Below, piece by piece: positions 14,337 to 19,397 of a stretch of 19,397 bases of DNA (positions are counted from its first letter, which is position 1; each line of letters begins with the position of its first letter). The notes under the pieces were generated by a model. The model was not told the origin of the DNA. It searched no databases and saw only the letters and a program-made list of their open reading frames with translations. Source of the DNA: an uncultured Collinsella sp. (GTDB taxonomy: Bacteria > Actinomycetota > Coriobacteriia > Coriobacteriales > Coriobacteriaceae); assembly GCA_900544845.1 (NCBI GenBank), contig UQWV01000038.1, positions 1 through 19,397 on the forward strand, read 5' to 3'. The translations under genes and the position numbers were made by a program.

Positions 14337-15050
14337 TTAACCGCCCAGATAGGCCTTGCGGACGTTGTCGTCGTGCAGGAGCTCTTGGCCGGTGCCGGTC
14401 ATGGTGATCTTGCCGGTCTCGAGCACGTAACCGCGTGTGGCGATGGAAAGCGCCATCTGCGCGTTTTGCTCGACCAGAAGCACCGTGGTGCCGGCCTTGT
14501 GCAGGTCCTCGACAATCTGGAAGATCTGTTCGATCAGAATCGGTGCCAGACCCATGGAAGGTTCGTCGAGCATAAGCAGTTTGGGGTTACTCATAAGGGC
14601 GCGCCCCATAACGAGCATCTGCTGCTCGCCTCCTGAAAGGGTGCCGGCGACCTGGCGACGACGTTCCTTCAGGCGCGGGAACTGCTCGTAGACGCGCTCC
14701 AGGCCCGGAGCAATTGTGGACTTGGGCTGTGTATAGGCGCCCATCTCCAGGTTCTCCTCGACCGTCATCTGCAAAAAGGCGCGACGACCCTCGGGAACCT
14801 GAGCCAGGCCCTTACCAACCAGCTTATCAGCGGGCGTATGGGTAATGTCCTCGCCCATAAACTTGATGGAGCCGGTCTTGGAGCGCAGCAGGCCCGAGAC
14901 GGTCTTGAGCGTTGTGGACTTGCCGGCACCGTTGGCACCAATCAAGGCCACGATCTCGCCCTCGTTAACGTTAAAGGAGATGTCCTTGATGGCGTGGATG
15001 GCGCCGTACCAGACGTTGATGTTGTAGACGGAAAGCATCGGCTCTGCCAT
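14337..15050 (-). CDS. livF: Branched-chain amino acid ABC transporter ATPase LivF
   Basis: One of the two ATPases that drive the importer. The 237-residue protein has Walker A GANGAGKST (38-46), the LivF-typical VPEGR (85-89), the ABC signature LSGGEQQ (138-144), Walker B with LDEPSMGLAP (161-170) and a shortened C-terminus as usual for LivF. It would pair with LivG as a cytoplasmic heterodimer under LivHM. The ATG follows the livG TAA with no gap and has GGGAGA 5 nt upstream. It is the last gene of the operon. Confidence 0.96.
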   Translation of the reverse strand: MAEPMLSVYNINVWYGAIHAIKDISFNVNEGEIVALIGANGAGKSTTLKTVSGLLRSKTGSIKFMGEDITHTPADKLVGKGLAQVPEGRRAFLQMTVEENLEMGAYTQPKSTIAPGLERVYEQFPRLKERRRQVAGTLSGGEQQMLVMGRALMSNPKLLMLDEPSMGLAPILIEQIFQIVEDLHKAGTTVLLVEQNAQMALSIATRGYVLETGKITMTGTGQELLHDDNVRKAYLGG

Positions 15051-15911
15051 TTAGTTCTCCCCCTTATCCTGCTTACCCAGATACGCCTCGATAACGGCGT
15101 CGTTGTTCTGGATTTCCTCCGCCGTACCCTTGGCGATAACCTTGCCAAAGTTAAGCACGCAGATGCCCTCGCAGATGTTCATAACGAGCGACATATCATG
15201 CTCGATAAGCATGATGGCGATGCCGAAGGTGTCGCGAATCTTGACGATGTTCTCCATGAGCTCCGCGGTCTCGGACGGGTTCATGCCGGCGGCAGGCTCG
15301 TCGAGCAGCAGCAGCTTGGGGTTAGTGGCAAGCGCGCGGACGATTTCCAGACGGCGCTGAGCGCCGTAAGGAAGCGAGCCGGCCTGTTCATTTGCCAGGT
15401 GCTCCATGTCAAAAATGGACAGCAGCTCCATGGCGCGCTCGTGGGCGGCCTTCTCGTGCTTCCAATACGTCGGCAGGCGCAACACGCCCTCAAAGCCGGA
15501 GTAGCGCTCCTGGTTGTGCAGGCCGACCTTAACGTTGTCCTCCACCGTCATGGTGTTGAACAGGCGAATGTTCTGGAACGTACGGGCAATACCCATGCGG
15601 TTGACCTGGTAGACTGACTTGCCCGAGGTGTCCTCACCATCGAGCAGGATGGTGCCGTGCGTAGGCTGGTACACCTTGGTGAGCAGGTTGAAGACCGTGG
15701 TCTTGCCGGCACCGTTGGGGCCGATGAGACCGGCGATCTCAGTCTTGCCGATGGTCAGGCTAAAGTCATCGACTGCCTTAAGGCCGCCGAATTCAATGCC
15801 CAGGTGGATGCACTCGAGCGCCGGGCGCTGGCCCAGGTCGCGGTCGGGAACGATGGCGCCAGAAGGATACGGGACCATCTTGCCCTTGTTGAACTCAAAC
15901 TTACTGGGCAT
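15051..15911 (-). CDS. livG: Branched-chain amino acid ABC transporter ATPase LivG
   Basis: The second ATPase of the importer, 286 residues from the ATG at 15911. It shows Walker A GPNGAGKT (64-71), the Q-loop at Gln113 (RTFQNIRLF), the divergent LivG signature LPYGAQRRLEIVRAL (180-194), Walker B LLLLDEPAAGMNP and switch His238 (IEHDM). The ATG at 15911 has GGAGGT 8 nt upstream and overlaps the end of livM by 11 nt. An in-frame ATG at 15938 would contain this ribosome binding site within its first codons and is rejected. The first 30 residues before the ABC domain are an N-terminal extension. Confidence 0.95.
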   Translation of the reverse strand: MPSKFEFNKGKMVPYPSGAIVPDRDLGQRPALECIHLGIEFGGLKAVDDFSLTIGKTEIAGLIGPNGAGKTTVFNLLTKVYQPTHGTILLDGEDTSGKSVYQVNRMGIARTFQNIRLFNTMTVEDNVKVGLHNQERYSGFEGVLRLPTYWKHEKAAHERAMELLSIFDMEHLANEQAGSLPYGAQRRLEIVRALATNPKLLLLDEPAAGMNPSETAELMENIVKIRDTFGIAIMLIEHDMSLVMNICEGICVLNFGKVIAKGTAEEIQNNDAVIEAYLGKQDKGEN

Positions 15912-16980
15912 CGGCTGCCACCTCCTTCTTGGAAGCAAAGCGATCCTTAATGCGTGCGAAGAACGCCTTGAGCTGTGGGTTGTTGGTAAAGACCATGACC
16001 AGAATCAACACGATGGCGTAGATGAGCATGCGGTAGTCCGAGAACTGACGGAGCAGCTCGGGGAGCACCGTGAGCAGCGCCGCGGCGATAACGGAGCCGC
16101 GCATGTTGCCCAGGCCGCCCAGGACCACGAACACCAGAATGAGGATGGACGTATTGAAGTCGAACTTAGTGGCGGAAAGCTGCGAGAAGTTACCGCCGAA
16201 CAGGGCTCCGGCAGCACCGGCGAGGGCAGCGGAAACCACGAAGGCGATCATGCGGTACTGGGTGACGGAGATGCCCACAGACTCGGCAGCGATCTTGTTG
16301 TCGCGCACGGCAATAATGGCACGACCGGTACGGCTGCGAACCAGGTTGAGCACAATCACGAGCGCGACCATAACCAGGATTGCGCCGGCAATGAAGGTCG
16401 AATAGGTCGACACGCCCGATGCGCCCTGCGCGCCCTTGATGATGGCGGTGCCGTCCTCGAGCAGGTGCAGGTCGTCGATTGTAGAGTTACCCGTGATGTT
16501 AAAGATCACATGCAGGCCGCGCGAGTCGACACCCACGATAAGGCAAGTGACGATCTCTTTGATGATCTCGCCAAATGCCAGGGTCACGATGGCCAGATAG
16601 TCGCCGCTCAGGCGCAGGACCGGGATACCGATCAAGAAGCCCAAGATGGCAGCGGCGATAGCGCCGACCACGATGCTGATGATCAGACGCATCGGATCGG
16701 ACGGAACGGTGCTCTCCAGCGCGACGGCAGTGACGATGCCCGTATAGGCACCCACGCTCATAAAGCCCGCGTGGCCCAGCGACAAGTCGCCCGCGATGCC
16801 GACGACGAGGTTAAGGGAGATGGCCATGACGATATAGGCCGTGATGGGAACCAGCTGACCGGCGATCATGCGCGGGATCATGTGGTTGGACTGCATAAAG
16901 AACACGATGGCGAACGCCACAACGCACATGGCGTACGTGACAAAATCGTGACGCGTCTGCTTGTCTTTAAGAAACTTCAT
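15901..16980 (-). CDS. livM: Branched-chain amino acid ABC transporter permease LivM
   Basis: A membrane permease of 359 residues with about nine hydrophobic segments. The family signature LNLVVGIAGDLSLGHAGFMSVGAYTG lies in the first third, and LRLSGDYLAIVTLAFGEI, the ATPase-contacting loop, follows. It forms the channel with LivH. The open frame begins at a GTG at 16989 next to the livH stop, but the ATG at 16980 has AGGTGA 7 nt upstream and is preferred. The charged tail (KDRFASKKEVAADAQ) is cytoplasmic. Confidence 0.94.
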   Translation of the reverse strand: MKFLKDKQTRHDFVTYAMCVVAFAIVFFMQSNHMIPRMIAGQLVPITAYIVMAISLNLVVGIAGDLSLGHAGFMSVGAYTGIVTAVALESTVPSDPMRLIISIVVGAIAAAILGFLIGIPVLRLSGDYLAIVTLAFGEIIKEIVTCLIVGVDSRGLHVIFNITGNSTIDDLHLLEDGTAIIKGAQGASGVSTYSTFIAGAILVMVALVIVLNLVRSRTGRAIIAVRDNKIAAESVGISVTQYRMIAFVVSAALAGAAGALFGGNFSQLSATKFDFNTSILILVFVVLGGLGNMRGSVIAAALLTVLPELLRQFSDYRMLIYAIVLILVMVFTNNPQLKAFFARIKDRFASKKEVAADAQ

Positions 16981-16989
16981 AACGCTCAC

Positions 16990-17871
16990 CTACACCTTCT
17001 CGGGGACGTACTTGCCCAAGAGGCCGGCAGGCTTGACGAGCAGGACGATGATCAAAACACCAAAGACGATGGAGTTGGCAAGGCTCGTGGAAATGTAAGC
17101 CTGAGCCATCGCCTCGATGATGCCGATGAGAATGCCGCCGACAAAGGCACCGGGGATGGAGCCGATGCCGCCGAAAACGGCAGCGTCGAAGGCCTTGATG
17201 CCAGGCATGGCGCCCGTGGTGGGCTGCAGGACCGGCGAGTAGGAGCACAGGAGCACGCCGGCGATGGCAGCGAGGGCGGAGCCGATGGCGAACGTCATCG
17301 AGATGGTGCGGTTGACGTTGATGCCCATGAGCTGAGCGGCGGCCTTGTCCTCGGACACGGCGCGCATGGCCTTGCCCATCTTGGTCTTACCTGTAAAGAA
17401 CATCAGGCCGGCCATGATAACCAGGCAGGCGACGATGGTGACGAGCGAGACGGCGCTTACGTTAAACTTGGCCAAGAACTCCGGCACCGGGAAGGTGACG
17501 AGCGAAGTGAAGTTCTTGGGCGTGGCGCCCCACAGAAGCTGCGCGGCGTTCTGCAGGAAGTAAGACACGCCGATGGCCGTGATCAGAACGGCCAGCGGGC
17601 CTGCTTGGCGCAGCGGCTTATAGGCCAGACCCTCAATGAGAACACCGAGAACCGTGCAGACCACACAAGAGAGAACTACAGATGCCCAGCCCGGGAGGCC
17701 GAGATACGACGTGGCGCAGAACGAGACATAGGCACCGACCATGATGACATCGCCGTGAGCGAAGTTGAGCATCTTGGCGATACCGTAGACCATGGTGTAG
17801 CCCAACGCGATGATGGCGTAGACGCTGCCCATGGACAGACCGTTGACCAGGTATTGGATAAAGACCGTCAT
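16990..17871 (-). CDS. livH: Branched-chain amino acid ABC transporter permease LivH
   Basis: The partner permease, 293 residues with about eight hydrophobic segments. It opens with the typical QYLVNGLSMGSVYAIIALGY and continues with TMVYGIAKMLNFAHGDVIMVGAY. Further upstream ATGs (17964, 17880) exist. AAAGGGGG lies 9 nt before the ATG at 17871, where the family N-terminus begins, so this start is chosen. It is 139 nt downstream of livK with two hairpins between them, and livM follows at once. Confidence 0.94.
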   Translation of the reverse strand: MTVFIQYLVNGLSMGSVYAIIALGYTMVYGIAKMLNFAHGDVIMVGAYVSFCATSYLGLPGWASVVLSCVVCTVLGVLIEGLAYKPLRQAGPLAVLITAIGVSYFLQNAAQLLWGATPKNFTSLVTFPVPEFLAKFNVSAVSLVTIVACLVIMAGLMFFTGKTKMGKAMRAVSEDKAAAQLMGINVNRTISMTFAIGSALAAIAGVLLCSYSPVLQPTTGAMPGIKAFDAAVFGGIGSIPGAFVGGILIGIIEAMAQAYISTSLANSIVFGVLIIVLLVKPAGLLGKYVPEKV

Positions 17872-17917
17872 GTTCCACATCCCCCTTTCGGATAGGTTTC
17901 CAGTTAATGTATGAAAC

Positions 17918-17979
17918 AGGGACGTTACACTGTCCCTAGATACCAAGCAAGCAGGGAAGGCCAAAACCTCCCCTGCTTG
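17918..17979 (-). other. Two hairpins between livK and livH
   Basis: A 9-bp stem (17948-17956 with 17971-17979, extended by three inner pairs) follows the livK stop. A second, 6-bp stem (17918-17923 with 17932-17937) lies nearer livH. Neither is followed by a T-run. Such structures commonly stabilise the binding-protein mRNA or reduce read-through, so that the binding protein is made in excess over the permeases. Confidence 0.6.
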
Positions 17980-18010
17980 GGATCAAAACCGCTCTATGTA
18001 AGGCGGCCAA

Positions 18011-19198
18011 TTAGGCCTGTACGTACTTGCCGTCGGTGATGACGTACGCCGTGGGCTCCTTCTGGACCTGGCCCTTATCGTTCCAGGTGAGCTTGCCAGT
18101 CAGACCGTCAACGGTAATCTTGAGCATAGCCTTGGACAGCTTCTCGGCGACCTCGGTCGGATCGGCGTCGACACCAAGACCGGCCTCCTTGACGGCCTCG
18201 GCCACCGCGTGCACGCCGTCGTAGGCGTCGGCGGCAAACTGGTCGGGGGTATCGCCGTACTTATCCTTGTAAGCGTTGACGAAGTCGGCGTTCTTCTCGT
18301 CGTCGGCGGAGAACGGGGTCATGAGCAGCAGACCCTCAGCAAGAGAGGTATCGAAGCCCTCAACGCCCAGGATGCCGTCCATGCCGTCGCAGCCCATCAT
18401 CTTGACGTCGTAGCCCATATCCTTGGCGTTCTTGAGCAGGACGGACGCCGGCGTGTAGTAGATCGGCGCAAAGATCATGGTGGCGCCGGCCTGCTTGGCC
18501 TTGGTCAGCTGGTTGGTAAAGCTCGTGGCGGAATCGTCCTTAAAGGTCTCCTCGTCAACAATCTCGAGCTTGGACTCAGCGGCCTGGGCCTTAAAGGAAT
18601 CTGCGATGCCCGAAGAATAGGCGTCGCCGGAGTTATAGAACAGCACGAACTTCTCGTCCGCATACTTCTGCGCCAGGAACTTGGCAGCGTTGACACCCTG
18701 GTTGGGGTCGGTGAAGCAAACCTGGAAGACACAATCCTTGCCGTCGGTGACGTCCTCGGAGGACGCGGACGGGGTGATCATGAACGTCTTGGGGTCGTTA
18801 CCACACTCGGCGGCAACGGCAACCGACGCACCCGTGGTGGTCGGGCCGACGAGGGCCTGCATGCCCCAGTCGAGCAGGGTGTTAAAGGCGTTGACGGCCT
18901 TCTCGCCATCGGCCTGGTCGTCCTCGGCCTTGCTGACAAGCGGCAGCTCCTTGGTCGAGAAATCCTTGCAGCCAAGCTCGACACCCTGGGTAACGGACTT
19001 GCCGTAGGACGCGTTGGCGCCGGTCAGCGGGCCGATGGTACCGATCTTAAACGAAGCGTCGCCCGAAGCGGAACCACTGTCGCCGCCGTTGGAGGAGCAG
19101 CCAGCTAGAATGGACATCGCCCCCAGACCTGCTGCGCTCGCGATAACGCTCCTGCGATTCATAACAGGGTTCAATGACTTACCGGTGAGGCTCGACAT
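18011..19198 (-). CDS. livK: Branched-chain amino acid-binding lipoprotein LivK
   Basis: The substrate-binding protein of the importer. The 395-residue precursor has a lipoprotein signal: a basic NRRSVIA start, a hydrophobic stretch and the lipobox LAGC with Cys34, then a Ser/Gly-rich linker (SSNGGDSGSASGD). The double Arg suggests possible Tat export. The mature part is a periplasmic-binding-protein type I fold (IGTIGPLTGANASYGKS, LVGPTTTGASVAVA, AYDGVHAVAEAVKEA). LivK homologues bind Leu, Ile or Val, but relatives bind urea, amides or other amino acids, so specificity is inferred from context. AGGAG lies 6 nt before the ATG. It is the first gene of the operon. Confidence 0.95.
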   Translation of the reverse strand: MSSLTGKSLNPVMNRRSVIASAAGLGAMSILAGCSSNGGDSGSASGDASFKIGTIGPLTGANASYGKSVTQGVELGCKDFSTKELPLVSKAEDDQADGEKAVNAFNTLLDWGMQALVGPTTTGASVAVAAECGNDPKTFMITPSASSEDVTDGKDCVFQVCFTDPNQGVNAAKFLAQKYADEKFVLFYNSGDAYSSGIADSFKAQAAESKLEIVDEETFKDDSATSFTNQLTKAKQAGATMIFAPIYYTPASVLLKNAKDMGYDVKMMGCDGMDGILGVEGFDTSLAEGLLLMTPFSADDEKNADFVNAYKDKYGDTPDQFAADAYDGVHAVAEAVKEAGLGVDADPTEVAEKLSKAMLKITVDGLTGKLTWNDKGQVQKEPTAYVITDGKYVQA

Positions 19199-19219
19199 GC
19201 GGCTCTCCTCTCAAATCTC

Positions 19220-19240
19220 GTCGGGTTTCGGTTACCCGAC
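19220..19240 (-). promoter_or_regulatory. Hairpin in the livK 5' leader
   Basis: A perfect 7-bp stem (GTCGGGT/ACCCGAC) with an 8-nt loop ends about 10 nt before the livK ribosome binding site. An alternative CGGG/CCCG pairing inside it is exclusive with the larger stem. It might control livK translation or stability. No confident promoter was found upstream; TAGTAT near 19275 is the best -10-like match. Confidence 0.35.
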
Positions 19241-19355
19241 AGGCCATCCTTCGCCGTGTTCGGCGTTCGCAAAATACTAGACGCTTTAGTTAAGGAAAGT
19301 GGCGATTATTTCAACTTTTCTGAGGCTTCGGTAGTTTGTGTGACAAGGGGCTAGC

Positions 19356-19397
19356 CTAGGCAGCAACGCTCTTCGCTCCCTTCACGCCCTTCTTCCT
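19356..19397 (-). CDS. C-terminal end of an unidentified gene (partial)
   Basis: On the minus strand one frame runs from the window edge for 13 codons to a TAG, ending RKKGVKGAKSVAA. The Lys-rich end suits many nucleic-acid-binding proteins, but it is too short to identify. It could also be non-coding. Confidence 0.3.
   Translation of the reverse strand, partial: RKKGVKGAKSVAA

Noticed and set aside
15619..17895. 758-codon open frame on the plus strand
   Set aside because: It is antisense to livG, livM and livH, which have clear family motifs. The product is a low-complexity His/Asp/Gly-rich string typical of the reverse frame of GC-biased genes.

Overview
The window looks like a chromosomal segment of a gut-type actinobacterium of the class Coriobacteriia, most likely Collinsella or a close relative. 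This rests on inference: GC-rich coding sequence, actinobacterial-looking proteins, an infC-rpmI-rplT cluster, a RecJ-RecQ-like helicase fusion and a complete livKHMGF operon. No 16S sequence is present to prove it. Every gene except one (the transporter at 11654-12652) is on the minus strand, so the window reads naturally from right to left.

Right end (19397 to 14337): the tail of an unidentified gene, then a five-gene branched-chain amino acid ABC importer (livK binding lipoprotein, livH and livM permeases, livG and livF ATPases). Two hairpins lie between livK and livH, and a strong terminator follows livF. Next (14288 to 12683) comes a 22-bp hairpin element, then cutC translationally coupled to a GalT/HIT-like gene. 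A solitary plus-strand BASS (bile acid:sodium symporter) family transporter converges on that pair.

Middle (11500 to 4944): a stress and repair operon. It encodes a RecJ exonuclease fused to a RecQ-like SF2 helicase, a bifunctional Rel (p)ppGpp synthetase/hydrolase and, after an intergenic hairpin with a short T-run, a metallo-beta-lactamase-fold hydrolase. Class II fructose-bisphosphate aldolase follows under its own probable promoter. After it comes a 93-nt fold-back hairpin element.

Left end (3700 to 1): a cytosolic transglutaminase-like protein of unknown function, tRNA-Leu(CAA), and the translation operon infC-rpmI-rplT. The tRNA 3' end plus terminator is repeated 184 bp downstream. The infC leader has an attenuator-like structure, and the best-supported infC start codon is AUA. 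The leftmost 377 bases hold no convincing gene. On the minus strand they resemble a structured leader with a boxA-like motif, possibly leading into an rRNA operon beyond the window.

The best candidates for under-described biology are the RecJ-helicase fusion in its operon, the infC leader with its AUA start, the CutC/GalT-like pair, and the fold-back intergenic elements. Nothing here clearly qualifies as a wholly new defence or mobile system.
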